The notes: generated by a model from the sequence alone, not told the origin. Numbered from the stretch's first letter, positions 25,709 through 35,372 are shown. The stretch: 64,000 nucleotides of DNA from Lysinibacillus xylanilyticus (GCF_001183605.1 NZ_LFXJ01000009.1:1-64000); one strand, 5' to 3'. Numbers and translations: made by a program.

Positions 25709-26740
25709 CTAAGCAGCAATACTGCCCCTTGCTTTTCGTTTAATTATTTCATTAGCTTCTTTAAAGCTTATAAACTTACCTTGGTCTTCATCGTATAGCT
25801 TATAGCGTAATGATTCTAAACTTGTACGCAATGTTATTGTTGTCGCCGTGTGTAATGGCGGTGTTTCATTATGCGCTTTTTCAAGGTTATAGTTTGGTAC
25901 ACGAGGAGCTAAATGATGTACATGGTGGAAGCCAATATTGCCTGTAGCCCATTGTAATAGCTTCGGTAATTTATAATACGAGCTACCTTCGACAGCAGCC
26001 TTTACATAATCCCAATCTTTATCATGCTCAAAATAAGAATCCTCGTACGTATGTTGGATATAGAATAACCAAATACCAAGTGAACCAGCAACAAATAGTG
26101 TTACACCCTGTACTAATAAAAATGCTTGCCAACCCATAAAGTAAATTAAAGTTATACAAATTCCAGCAATAACGACATTTGTTAAATATGTGTTAAAGCG
26201 TTCCTTCTGTTTTGCATCTTTACGATTAAAGCGATTTAATATTAACACCATAAATAGTGGACCTAAGCCGAACATTACGAACGGATTACGGTAAAAACGA
26301 TACCATAAACGTTGTCCTTTTGATGCTTGTAAATATTCTTCCACTGTCATCATATCAATATCACCGATACCACGCTTGTCTAAGTTCGAGCTAGTTGCAT
26401 GGTGAATTGTATGTTCACGCTTCCATTTTTCATATGGGAATGATGTTACCACTCCAGTTACAAAACCAACCCAGTCGTTTGCTTTTTTACTTTTGAAAAA
26501 TGAACCGTGTGTACAATCATGGAAAATAATAAATGTTCGTACGACAAAGCCAGCAGAAATTACACTTAACCCAACTGTTAGCCATGGTGAAATATCCATT
26601 AACATATAGCCAGCTACCCATAGAGCGATTAAAGGTACCATTGTATTCGCCATTTGAAAAATACTTTTAACTGTATCAGACTTCGCAAATGGTGCTACAT
26701 CCTGGCGCAGTTTTTTTGTTTTTTCTCGATCAGTTGCCAT
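25709..26740 (-). CDS. des: Acyl-lipid fatty acid desaturase
   Basis: 343 residues. Integral membrane di-iron enzyme that introduces a double bond (delta-5 in B. subtilis Des) into membrane lipids in the cold. Three histidine boxes are visible: HDCTHGS, HTIHH and HVHHLAP, between hydrophobic segments. It lies upstream of desK-desR. The promoter has a long palindrome upstream that could be a DesR site. Confidence 0.93.
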   Translation of the reverse strand: MATDREKTKKLRQDVAPFAKSDTVKSIFQMANTMVPLIALWVAGYMLMDISPWLTVGLSVISAGFVVRTFIIFHDCTHGSFFKSKKANDWVGFVTGVVTSFPYEKWKREHTIHHATSSNLDKRGIGDIDMMTVEEYLQASKGQRLWYRFYRNPFVMFGLGPLFMVLILNRFNRKDAKQKERFNTYLTNVVIAGICITLIYFMGWQAFLLVQGVTLFVAGSLGIWLFYIQHTYEDSYFEHDKDWDYVKAAVEGSSYYKLPKLLQWATGNIGFHHVHHLAPRVPNYNLEKAHNETPPLHTATTITLRTSLESLRYKLYDEDQGKFISFKEANEIIKRKARGSIAA

Positions 26741-26778
26741 TGTTTTTACTCCCTCGTTTCCTTTTTCCTTATGACCTC

Positions 26779-26806
26779 ATCATAAAACAAGAGTGTAATC
26801 ATGCAA
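26779..26806 (-). promoter_or_regulatory. des promoter
   Basis: TTGCAT, 16 bases and TATGAT read leftward, about 40 bases before the ATG. Confidence 0.55.
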
Positions 26807-26824
26807 CAGAAGCAAACATCATAA

Positions 26825-26852
26825 AAAGGATATGACATTTGTCATATCCTTT
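26825..26852. promoter_or_regulatory. Long palindrome upstream of des
   Basis: AAAGGATATGACA and TGTCATATCCTTT form perfect 13-base arms with two bases between. It lies about 20-45 bases upstream of the des -35 box, where an activator would bind. On the minus strand it is followed by TTATG, so a terminator role is the main alternative. Confidence 0.45.
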
Positions 26853-26904
26853 CAGATTGTGTTCAAAAGAATAAGTATAAAAAATGTGTATCAATAAGCA
26901 AAGG

Positions 26905-27122
26905 TTGATTTTCACTCCGAGTTGGCGCTTTCCGCGGGCTTGGCTTCAACTACTTTCAGCAGGTGTTTGGACACCCGCTGAAAGTAATTAAAGCCTCCGG
27001 CGGATGTCACGGAATTATGCCGTGGCATAATTGATCAATCTCCTCGTCACTACGTTCCTGCGTGGCTTTCAGCGCAAACTCATCCCGCAGGAGTCGCCAC
27101 TCTACGTAAAAATCAACATCTC
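26905..27122. repeat. Composite dispersed repeat
   Basis: Starts GGTTGATTTTCACTCCGAG and ends CTACGTAAAAATCAAC, the same inverted ends as the GGCGACTCC family, but encloses pieces of the AATTATGCC family (GACACCCGCTGAAAGTAA, GCCTCCGGCGGATGTCACGG, AATTATGCCGTGGCATAATT). It looks like one family nested in another. The rest of the gap up to 27364 holds no convincing gene. Confidence 0.55.
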
Positions 27123-27364
27123 CTCAACATTAGTATAAGTAGAAACGCTAAACCAAAAGAATATAGCTATAATTAAAATAGCATAAAGATCCAGCATAAT
27201 AGATATATTTGATAATTTTTATCCAAGGAAAGCCTCACTATGGAGAATACAATACTATCCGATGCTCCTCACAAAATGCTGATCGAGTCTCACGATTAAC
27301 TTACTTTATAGCTTTATGCAAACAAAATAGAGTTTTTCTTGTAGCCTGAAAAGATATGACATTT

Positions 27365-27868
27365 CTATGCTTTTGGTCCAGTTAACTGTAGCTGATAAAA
27401 TGCAAGATCTAGCCATTGATCAAATTTATAGCCTGCATTTTTAATTGTACCTACATATTTAAAGCCTAGTTTTTCATGTGCTTTAATGCTTCCGATGTTT
27501 TCACCATCAATGCCCGCTACGAGTGTCTTCACACTTTGCTCTTTAGCAATTCGAATAAGCTCCTGCATTAATTGTGAAGCTATCCCCTTTTGATAATGAT
27601 CCTTATGCACATATACAGAGTGCTCCATTGTGTGTTTATAACCTGGATATGGACGGAACTGACTATATGTTGCAAAGCCGGCTACTATGTCATTTTCGTC
27701 AAAGACTAGTAGTGGATTACCGAGTGTCTGCTGCTCCTTGAACCATTGTCTTTTTTCTTCTAACGATTGTGTTTCATATCGATAAACAGCTTTGCTCGTT
27801 AATATAATGTCATTGTAAATATCTAAAACCCCAGGTAAATCTTTCTCTTCCATTAATCGAATCATCAT
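27365..27868 (-). CDS. GNAT N-acetyltransferase (phosphinothricin acetyltransferase-like)
   Basis: About 167 residues. The acetyl-CoA-binding motif is YQKGIASQLMQELIRIA and the C-terminal half shows ENIGSIKAHEKLGFKYVGT, both typical of the Pat/YncA branch of GNATs, which acetylate small amino-group substrates such as phosphinothricin or methionine analogues. The start follows AGGA. Substrate not determinable from sequence. Confidence 0.88.
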   Translation of the reverse strand: MMIRLMEEKDLPGVLDIYNDIILTSKAVYRYETQSLEEKRQWFKEQQTLGNPLLVFDENDIVAGFATYSQFRPYPGYKHTMEHSVYVHKDHYQKGIASQLMQELIRIAKEQSVKTLVAGIDGENIGSIKAHEKLGFKYVGTIKNAGYKFDQWLDLAFYQLQLTGPKA

Positions 27869-27885
27869 GCTCACGTCCTAACCAT

Positions 27886-27907
27886 CAATTATGCCTCGGC
27901 ATAATTG
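27886..27907. repeat. Short palindrome of the AATTATGCC family
   Basis: CAATTATGCC-TC-GGCATAATTG, identical to the left tip of the larger element at 33243. It lies in the gap between metH and the GNAT gene. Confidence 0.6.
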
Positions 27908-27943
27908 CTACTATTACATAAGATTTTACTACTTTTTCAAGCA

Positions 27944-30900
27944 TCACACATTAAAATATCGAGCATCCGGATGTGCAAAGACAATTGCTGAAACAGACGC
28001 TTCTGGCTCCATCATAAAGCCTTCCGTTAAATGTACACCAATGTCTTCCGGTTTTAATAAGCCGAACAATTTCTCTTGATCCTCTAGGTTCGGACATGCT
28101 GGATAGCCGAATGAGAAGCGCTGTCCTTGATATTTCGCCGCGAAACGATCACGCATTGTAAAATCTGTCGCATCCGGGAATCCCCACTGGTCGCGAATTT
28201 CTTGGTGCATACGTTCCGCGAAGCCTTCCGCAAGCTCAAGGGCTGTAGATTGTAATGCATGACTTTCAAGGAATTTCCCTTCCTCTTTTAGCTGACGAGC
28301 CTTCGCCATAACCCCTTGCCCTGCTGTTACCACCATTAAGGCAATATAGTCCATTTCACCGCTTTCAACTGTTTTTAGGAAATCTGCAAGACATAAAAAC
28401 GGTTCAACTTGCTGACGAGGGAATGTAAATCGTTCAATTTCTGTTTTGCTATCTGTTGGATCATAAACGACTACGTCATCCCCATCGGCTTGAGCAGGGA
28501 AAAACTGAAACACACCCGACGGCTTCAATAGGTCACTTTGTAAATACTCGTCGACTAAATCCTTTAACTGTGTAGCCCTTTCATCGCCAGCATCAAGCAA
28601 CTGCTGTACTTGACCCTTTAAACCTAAGTGATGTCCAAGTAATGTCCGCATATTAACATATGGATATAAATGCGAAACAGCATATTCTCTCTTTACATGG
28701 CGTCGCACATCTGCTGGAAGAAAGACAGACGCTTCCTTTATTGTGCGTACAGGCTTTATAGTCACTTCTTTGATAGGGCGAGCCGCTCTTTTTTCGTCTG
28801 CCTCTAAGCGTTTTTCACGAGATTCCTTAATTTCAGCTAAGAAATCTGCACGTGTATCTGTCCCCATTAACCGATTTGCCTGATCTAATCCTTGCATCGC
28901 ATCCTTTGAATAAATGACAGGTCCATTATATTCACCGGCAATCTTTGTTTCAGTAAAGCGACGAGATAATGCCGCTCCCCCTACTAAAATAGGTACGTCA
29001 ATACCAGCTTCCTTAAAATCTTGTGCTGTAATGACCATTTGCTGCGCTGATTTTACCAGTAAGCCTGAAAGCCCGATGAAATCTGGCTTTTCCTTGCGAA
29101 CCGCTTCTATTAACTGAGCAGGTGTTACTTTAATACCAAGATCAATCACCTTATAGCCATTATTACTTAAAATAATATCGACAAGGTTTTTCCCAATATC
29201 ATGCACATCGCCTTTTACAGTTGCAAGTACCATCTTACCCTTGCCAGCACTCTCTTCATCTTTCTCCATAAATTGCTCTAAATGTGCCACTGCTGCCTTC
29301 ATTACCCCTGCTGATTGTAATACTTCTGCTACGATGAGCTGATTATCGTTAAATAAGCGGCCAACCTCTGCCATTCCACCCATTAATGGTCCATTTATAA
29401 TATCAAGCGGTGATTCGAAAATTTCACGAGCAGCATCTAAATCTTCAACTAGTCCTTCCTTTGTACCCTCTAAAATATAGTAGGCTAAGCGACCTTCTAC
29501 TGTTTTCGGAATATCTTCCTCTGTTTTTTCCTTCTTTTTATCACGATAGAAATCTGTGAAGACAGCTAAGGTTTCTTTATTTGTATTAAAGAGTAAATCA
29601 TTTGCTAGCTTAATTTCTTCCTCAGGAATGGATGCATAGCGTTCTAGCTTCTCCGTATTAACAATTGCATAATCTAAACCAGCCTGTGTACAGTGATATA
29701 AATACACGGCATTTAGAACTTCACGACCTACTGGTGGTAATCCGAATGAAATATTGCTTACACCAAGCACCGTTAATGTACGTGGCATTTTTTCTTTAAT
29801 AAGGCGAATTCCTTCTACCGTTTCAAGTGCCGAGCCAATATACTGCTCATCTCCCGTACCTACTGGGAACATTAATGGGTCAAAGATAATATCTTCAGGA
29901 GCAATACCCCACTTTTCTGTTAACAATTTATATGAACGTTCGGCAATCTCTAGCTTACGATGTCGATCAATCGCCATGCCTTGCTCATCAATTGTACCTA
30001 CAACTAAAGAGGCACCATATTTTTTCACTAGCGGTAAAACTGCGTCAAAACGCTCCTCGCCATCCTCTAAGTTAATAGAATTAATGATGGCTTTCCCTTG
30101 AGAAAACTTAAGTGCTTCCTCAATTACTTTTTCATCTGTTGAGTCAATCACAAGAGGTACTTTTACTTTTTTTACAACCTCCTGCATAAAGCCACGAATA
30201 TCCGCTAATTCATCGCGGTCAGGATTTGCTAAACAAATATCGATCACATGTGCTCCATTTTTCACCTGAGCACGCGCGATCTCTGCCGCTTCCTCAAACT
30301 TCCCATCAATAATTAAATTTTTGAACTTACGAGAGCCGATGACATTTGTCCGTTCTCCAATAAATAATGGACGCATAGAATCGTCATACACCAATGGCTC
30401 GATACCTGATACTACATGACCATGCGTTGCATCTGGTAATTGTCGAGGCTTTTCGTCCTTTAGCACCTCTCGAATAGCAGCAATATGTGCTGGCGTTGTA
30501 CCACAGCATCCTCCGACAATATTTAGCCAACCCTTTTCTGCAAAGCCTTTTAGCTTTTGTGACAATGATTCAGGTGACTCATGATAGCAACCTTCCTCGT
30601 CCGGTAATCCTGCATTTGGGTAACAGCTAATATAGCCTGTTGAAAGCTCTGCTAGTGAACGAATATGATCAGTCATAAATTCTGGTCCAGTCGCACAGTT
30701 TAAGCCAACTGACAATGGCTTAATATGCTCGATGGAAATGTAAAAAGCATCAATTGTTTGGCCAGCAAGTGTCGTTCCCATCGGTTCAATTGTTCCAGAT
30801 ATCATCACAGGTAGCTCTTTTCCAGTTGCTTCAAAAGCACGAGATACTCCCAATGTTCCTGCCTTAACATTCAACATATCCTGACTAGTTTCTAGCAACA

Positions 30901-31375
30901 GAACGTCCGCTCCGGCTTCGATTAATGCCTTAGCTTGAACATAGAAATTTTCCTCTAGCTCATCAAATGTAATTCCACCTGTAACCGACAAGGTTTTTGT
31001 AGTTGGCCCCATAGCCCCAGCTACAAAACGTGGCCAATCGGATGTTGAAAACGCATCTACTACTTTACGTGCAATTTCTACAGCACGTTTATTGATTTCT
31101 TCTGCCTTCGCACCAAGATCATATTCATTTAATACAAGTGGTGTACTCCCAAATGTATTTGTACAAATAATATCCGCTCCAGCCTCCAAATATTTCCTAT
31201 GAACTTTTTCAAGCACATCTGGTCTAGTTAGCACAAGATTTTCATTACAGCCATCATATTCCTCGCCGCCAAAATCCTCTGCTGATAAATTTTCATTTTG
31301 TAGCATTGTACCCATTGCGCCATCAAGAATTAAAATTCGTTTTTCTAGTTGCTCTTCAATCAAGTGCTTAGCCAT
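27944..31375 (-). CDS. metH: Cobalamin-dependent methionine synthase
   Basis: 1143 residues with all four MetH modules: homocysteine/zinc domain (zinc cysteines in GLNCATGPEF and GGCCGTTPAH), pterin-binding barrel (from about 340, FIGERTNVIGSRKF), cobalamin domain with the axial ligand in GDVHDIGKN (H725), and the C-terminal reactivation domain (from about 890) that uses S-adenosylmethionine. Transfers methyl from methyl-tetrahydrofolate to homocysteine. Overlaps yitJ by eight bases and is under the same S-box. Confidence 0.96.
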   Translation of the reverse strand: MAKHLIEEQLEKRILILDGAMGTMLQNENLSAEDFGGEEYDGCNENLVLTRPDVLEKVHRKYLEAGADIICTNTFGSTPLVLNEYDLGAKAEEINKRAVEIARKVVDAFSTSDWPRFVAGAMGPTTKTLSVTGGITFDELEENFYVQAKALIEAGADVLLLETSQDMLNVKAGTLGVSRAFEATGKELPVMISGTIEPMGTTLAGQTIDAFYISIEHIKPLSVGLNCATGPEFMTDHIRSLAELSTGYISCYPNAGLPDEEGCYHESPESLSQKLKGFAEKGWLNIVGGCCGTTPAHIAAIREVLKDEKPRQLPDATHGHVVSGIEPLVYDDSMRPLFIGERTNVIGSRKFKNLIIDGKFEEAAEIARAQVKNGAHVIDICLANPDRDELADIRGFMQEVVKKVKVPLVIDSTDEKVIEEALKFSQGKAIINSINLEDGEERFDAVLPLVKKYGASLVVGTIDEQGMAIDRHRKLEIAERSYKLLTEKWGIAPEDIIFDPLMFPVGTGDEQYIGSALETVEGIRLIKEKMPRTLTVLGVSNISFGLPPVGREVLNAVYLYHCTQAGLDYAIVNTEKLERYASIPEEEIKLANDLLFNTNKETLAVFTDFYRDKKKEKTEEDIPKTVEGRLAYYILEGTKEGLVEDLDAAREIFESPLDIINGPLMGGMAEVGRLFNDNQLIVAEVLQSAGVMKAAVAHLEQFMEKDEESAGKGKMVLATVKGDVHDIGKNLVDIILSNNGYKVIDLGIKVTPAQLIEAVRKEKPDFIGLSGLLVKSAQQMVITAQDFKEAGIDVPILVGGAALSRRFTETKIAGEYNGPVIYSKDAMQGLDQANRLMGTDTRADFLAEIKESREKRLEADEKRAARPIKEVTIKPVRTIKEASVFLPADVRRHVKREYAVSHLYPYVNMRTLLGHHLGLKGQVQQLLDAGDERATQLKDLVDEYLQSDLLKPSGVFQFFPAQADGDDVVVYDPTDSKTEIERFTFPRQQVEPFLCLADFLKTVESGEMDYIALMVVTAGQGVMAKARQLKEEGKFLESHALQSTALELAEGFAERMHQEIRDQWGFPDATDFTMRDRFAAKYQGQRFSFGYPACPNLEDQEKLFGLLKPEDIGVHLTEGFMMEPEASVSAIVFAHPDARYFNV

Positions 31376-33215
31376 TTATACTTACTCCTTTTTTCTGTTC
31401 ATCCAATTGCTCAATAAATTTCATTAATTCTAGCGTCATATCATAGCGTAAAAATGGTGTGATGAGGTAAATTCCATTGAAATATTCCGCTGCTACTTCT
31501 ACTAATTCCTTGGCAATTGCAATTCCTTCTAGTGTTGCGTGTTCCCTATCATCGCCACAAGCCTTCATACGTGATAACGCATCATCAGATAGTTTGATGC
31601 CTGGGACTTCATGGTGTAAGAACTCCGCACTTTTATAGCTCGTTACTGGCATAATACCTATATAAATTGGTGTTTCTAAATGCTTTGTCGCCTCGTAAAT
31701 TTCCACGATTTTTTCCTTTGTATAAACAGGCTGTGAAATAAAATAATCTGCCCCATGTTCAATTTTCTTCTCTAATCGAGAGACAGCACGATCTAATACA
31801 CGTACATTAGGATTAAATGCAGCCGCTACAGAGAAATTTGCCTTTTTACGGAGTGGTTTCCCTGAGAACGATACACCTTCATTTAACTGTTTTATTAATT
31901 GGATTAGCTCCATTGAAGATACGTCATAAACGCTAGTTGCTCCTGGGAAATCGCCTACCTTTGTCGGATCTCCAGTAACTGCTAAAATATCATGAATCCC
32001 TAGTGCATTTAATCCCATTAAATGTGATTGAAGACCAATTAAATTACGATCTCGGCATGTTATGTGTGTCAACGGGCGTACCCCGTGCGTTTCTTTTAGC
32101 AAGGCACCCATTGCGACATTACTAATCCTTGGAGAAGCGAGTGAATTATCTGCCATCATGACTACATCCGCGCCCGCCTCATATATTTTTTTTGCACCTT
32201 CAATAAAGCCTTCAATTTCTAAATGTCTCGGTGTATCTAGCTCCACAATAATCGAGCGTTCACGTTTTACTTTTATATGTAATGGCTCATAATTTGCTGG
32301 CTCTGCCTCACGGACAACCTCTACTTTTTCTGGCTTTGTATACTTTTCCTCAACCGGTGATAGCTCTTCTAAGTACTTTTTCGCTGCGGCAATATGCTTT
32401 GGTGTCGTACCACAACAGCCACCAATTAAGCGTACCCCTTGATCACGAAGCTCTACAGCCGCTCGGCCAAAATAATCTGCCTCCGACTCATAAACGACAC
32501 GGCCATCCTCCAAATCAAGAAGAGAGGCGTTCGGATACGCTGACATAAATGCCTTCTCAGGAAGCTCTACACCTTCAAATGCTTGTATAGTATGGTGAGG
32601 ACCTAAGCGACAGTTAACACCTACGATATCAGCACCTAATGCTTCAAGTTCATGTAAGGCGTTATTTAAGCTCATTCCATTTTGTAATATTCCGGGTTCG
32701 TGCATAGAAACTTGAGCAATAATCGGTAATTTCGTTTTAGCCCTCAGCATTGATAAAGTCGCTGTTAGCTCTTCAAAATCATAATATGTTTCAAGTAAAA
32801 GGCCATCTGGATTTCCTGCAAGTAAAACAGTTGCCTGCTCATCAACAGTTGCTAAAATTTGCTCTAACGTTGCGTCACTTTTTCGAATACCACGGATTCC
32901 CCCAATAGTACCCAAAACAAATTGTCCACCATCTGCCGCTGCTCGTTTTGCAATTGTTATAGCAGCTTCATTAAACTGCTGTACACGGGATTCTAATCCA
33001 TAGCGGGCTAATTTTATGGCATTAGCTCCGTATGTGTTCGTTTGAATAATATCTGCACCAGCTGCTATATATTCTCTATGAATCTTTTCAATTAATTCAG
33101 GTCTCTGTACATTCATTTCCTCATGGCAGTACTCCAAGCCATAGCCGTACAAAACCGTACCAATTGCACCATCTGCTGTAAGAACATGCGTTTTTAACCT
33201 TTCAAGCAATCCCAT
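31368..33215 (-). CDS. yitJ: Bifunctional homocysteine S-methyltransferase / methylenetetrahydrofolate reductase
   Basis: 615 residues. The N-terminal half is a zinc homocysteine methyltransferase (GVNCRLGP, GGCCGTTP); the C-terminal half (from about 310) is a MetF-type flavoprotein reductase with PLTHITCRDRN, AVTGDPTKVGDFPGA and ISQPVYT. It supplies methyl-tetrahydrofolate for MetH and may itself methylate homocysteine. The fusion corresponds to B. subtilis YitJ, whose leader is a classical S-box. Confidence 0.94.
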   Translation of the reverse strand: MGLLERLKTHVLTADGAIGTVLYGYGLEYCHEEMNVQRPELIEKIHREYIAAGADIIQTNTYGANAIKLARYGLESRVQQFNEAAITIAKRAAADGGQFVLGTIGGIRGIRKSDATLEQILATVDEQATVLLAGNPDGLLLETYYDFEELTATLSMLRAKTKLPIIAQVSMHEPGILQNGMSLNNALHELEALGADIVGVNCRLGPHHTIQAFEGVELPEKAFMSAYPNASLLDLEDGRVVYESEADYFGRAAVELRDQGVRLIGGCCGTTPKHIAAAKKYLEELSPVEEKYTKPEKVEVVREAEPANYEPLHIKVKRERSIIVELDTPRHLEIEGFIEGAKKIYEAGADVVMMADNSLASPRISNVAMGALLKETHGVRPLTHITCRDRNLIGLQSHLMGLNALGIHDILAVTGDPTKVGDFPGATSVYDVSSMELIQLIKQLNEGVSFSGKPLRKKANFSVAAAFNPNVRVLDRAVSRLEKKIEHGADYFISQPVYTKEKIVEIYEATKHLETPIYIGIMPVTSYKSAEFLHHEVPGIKLSDDALSRMKACGDDREHATLEGIAIAKELVEVAAEYFNGIYLITPFLRYDMTLELMKFIEQLDEQKKGVSING

Positions 33216-33242
33216 AAAATTAGCCTCTCTTCCCTTATCTTT

Positions 33243-33618
33243 ATCAATTATGCCTCGGCATAATTGCGTCCGGAATCGGCTTTGTGCTTAGGCCTGCAGG
33301 AGGGCCGACACGATGTCGGTCATTTCGGTAATGCCACAGGACGTGGCGTTTTTACCGATGCAGGTCAGTTAGCCGTTATCGCATGGATGCGATGATTTTA
33401 GGCTAACATCCTTTAAGCACTCCTTTCCGATTCCGTGACATCCGCCGGAGGCCTTAGGCCAACACGATGTTGGTCACTCAGTCATTGCCACAGGACGTGG
33501 CGTTCTTAGACTGAGTTCCTCTATTTCAGCGGATGTATGGACACCCGCTGAAAAGTAACTTAAATCCGCATTCATCTCACCACCTATAGAGGTGGGAGAC
33601 TTCAGCTGAAAGAAGTTA
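33243..33618. repeat. Large structured dispersed repeat in the yitJ leader
   Basis: Bounded by the AATTATGCC-TC-GGCATAATT tip and GCTGAAAGAAGTTAAA. Inside are several hairpins in a row: GCCGACA/TGTCGGT, TGCCACAGGACGTGGCG inside CGGTAA/TTACCG, GTTAGCC/GGCTAAC, GCCAACACGATGTTGG, and a second TTGCCACAGGACGTGGCG. The hairpin GCCACAGGACGTGGC appears twice. It shares both ends with the copy at 14981-15165. It lies between the S-box terminator and the yitJ ribosome binding site, so it is transcribed with the operon. I see no translated gene in it. Confidence 0.65.
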
Positions 33619-33657
33619 AAATAAAAAAGCCTTCTTTCAAAAAAAAAGAAGGCTTTA
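33618..33657 (-). terminator. S-box terminator
   Basis: AAAGCCTTCTTT pairs with AAAGAAGGCTTT across a run of T residues, followed by TTTTATT on the minus strand. Located directly after the aptamer. Confidence 0.85.
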
Positions 33658-33678
33658 ACGTTTCGTAATTGTTTTCCT

Positions 33679-33776
33679 TCTCATCTTCGACACAACGGTC
33701 TTCTGGATTTAGCACCTGACAATAAGTTGGTTGCTGAAGCTTCATAGGGCCAGTCCCTCAGCTTCTCTTGATAAGA
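33679..33776 (-). promoter_or_regulatory. SAM-I riboswitch (S-box)
   Basis: Leftward sequence gives the S-box core: TTATCAAGAGAAGCTGAGGG, ACTGGCCCTATGAAGC, TTCAGCAACC, AGGTGCTAAATCC and GATGAGA closing P1 with TCTTATC. With the downstream terminator it should switch the yitJ-metH operon off when S-adenosylmethionine is plentiful. Confidence 0.96.
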
Positions 33777-33808
33777 ATTTAGTATGAATTTTTTAAATAA
33801 TTAAAAGA

Positions 33809-33837
33809 ATCATAACGTTTACAGACGATTGAGTCAA
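33809..33837 (-). promoter_or_regulatory. Promoter of the S-box/yitJ-metH operon
   Basis: TTGACT, 17 bases and TATGAT read leftward, about 30 bases upstream of the aptamer. Confidence 0.75.
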
Positions 33838-33902
33838 GACTATTTCACTGAACAAAGGATAATTTTTACGAAAAATGTTATATTTTGATTAATATCAAAC
33901 AT

Positions 33903-35291
33903 TTACGATAGTTTTCCAGCAAGTTCCTCACCAATTTTTTTACCATTTTGAATACATGCGCCTATGCCTACTCCAAAATAAGAGCATCCCGCTATTGATA
34001 AATTTGGATAGTTTTTCTCAAGTTCTTGTAAGAGACCTTGCAATGCTTCACGATGTGCCAAGTCGTACTTCGGCATCTGGTCGATCCATTTTGTCACGCC
34101 AACAACAGTTGGTTTCTCCTCAATCCCCAAGCTTTTTCTTACATCCTCAAGAGCAACTGCAGCTAACTCTTCATCTGTCATCATACGCAATCTCTCATAC
34201 TCAGGGTTAATGCTCTTATAAAAAAGTCGTACAAGTAATTTGCCTTCTGCTGAAGTGTGTTTCCACTTGCGACTTGTCCACGTTGCTGCATTACATATAA
34301 CATCCGAATTATGTGACACAATATAGCCTGTTCCATCTGCAGGTAATCTATTATCGGGTACATCAAACCCTAAATAAATAGTAATGGCGGATGCCGTATT
34401 AAATTGTTCAAAATAGTAGTTCAAAGATTCATCCTGTAATAAGCTTTGTACCGATTCATTTGGCAGTGCCAATACGACATGATTTGCTTCAATCATTTTA
34501 CCGTTTGCTAATGTAACAGAATATTGATTCTCCTGCTTTTTAACGCTAGTAGTGGCTATCCCTTTTATAATTTCTACATCCGTTAATGTTTCTTCAAGTC
34601 GATCAATTAGTGATGATAAACCATTTTTAAATGAAATAAATTTTTTATTGGCGGCTTTCACAAATTGATCTCTGTTTGCATCGAAACCTTTAATAATACT
34701 ACCGTAATCGTTTTTGTAATCGATTAAATACGGTAAAGTGGAAGCAATTGAAAGTTGATTTAAATCTCCAGAATATACACCTGCAAGTACAGGAGCTATT
34801 TGGTTCTGAACAAGCTCCTCACCTAAATAATACGTTAAAAATTCGCCAATTGAGCTTTCTTTTGTAAACCTTTCATTTGGCATTGTTAAATCCTTTAATG
34901 CTTCTTTTTTACCTTCCTCTGATACAAGCGTGCTTTCCTCAAGAGATTGTAAGCTCATAGGAATACCGAACGTTGAGTCTGCTGGGATGGCATGTAGCTC
35001 ATTATTTGTGTAAATATACGAAATACCTGTTTCGTTGTACACAAGATTTTGTTCAAAATTTAGTTCCTCTACTAACTCCATGACACCTTTATGACGCGCT
35101 ACAATAGAATCTGCTCCTGTTTCCATGATGAAGCCTTGTTCAAATGCAGAGTGAAGCTTGCCACCAAGGTATGTATTTTTTTCAACAAGTACAAGTTTTA
35201 CATCTAAGTTTTTCTCCTGAACTTGGCGTTGTAAATAATGCATCGTACACAATCCCGTTATTCCGCCACCTAATACAACAACTGTTTTCAT
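33903..35291 (-). CDS. hemY: Coproporphyrinogen III / protoporphyrinogen oxidase (HemY/CgoX)
   Basis: 462 residues. FAD enzyme of haem synthesis. The N-terminal dinucleotide fold VVVLGGGITGL, the KLHSAFEQGFIMETGADS segment and the C-terminal SIAGCSYFGVGIGACI FAD motif identify it. In Firmicutes the HemY type oxidises coproporphyrinogen III (CgoX). It is isolated from hemE/hemH here. AGGGGCGG precedes the ATG. Confidence 0.93.
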   Translation of the reverse strand: MKTVVVLGGGITGLCTMHYLQRQVQEKNLDVKLVLVEKNTYLGGKLHSAFEQGFIMETGADSIVARHKGVMELVEELNFEQNLVYNETGISYIYTNNELHAIPADSTFGIPMSLQSLEESTLVSEEGKKEALKDLTMPNERFTKESSIGEFLTYYLGEELVQNQIAPVLAGVYSGDLNQLSIASTLPYLIDYKNDYGSIIKGFDANRDQFVKAANKKFISFKNGLSSLIDRLEETLTDVEIIKGIATTSVKKQENQYSVTLANGKMIEANHVVLALPNESVQSLLQDESLNYYFEQFNTASAITIYLGFDVPDNRLPADGTGYIVSHNSDVICNAATWTSRKWKHTSAEGKLLVRLFYKSINPEYERLRMMTDEELAAVALEDVRKSLGIEEKPTVVGVTKWIDQMPKYDLAHREALQGLLQELEKNYPNLSIAGCSYFGVGIGACIQNGKKIGEELAGKLS

Positions 35292-35372
35292 AATTAACCG
35301 CCCCTATTTTTAGTTCTTTATTTAGTATAAACTTTTTTTATCGAAAATTACGCTAAACCCTTTACAAATTTA

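Noticed and set aside
27104-27200. 31-residue hydrophobic frame (MLDLYAILIIAIFFWF...) on the minus strand
   Set aside because: It lacks a ribosome binding site and runs into a dispersed repeat. Too weak to call.
33243-33618. A small gene inside the yitJ leader repeat
   Set aside because: Short frames exist through the hairpins, but none has a ribosome binding site and the same sequence recurs as a non-coding repeat.
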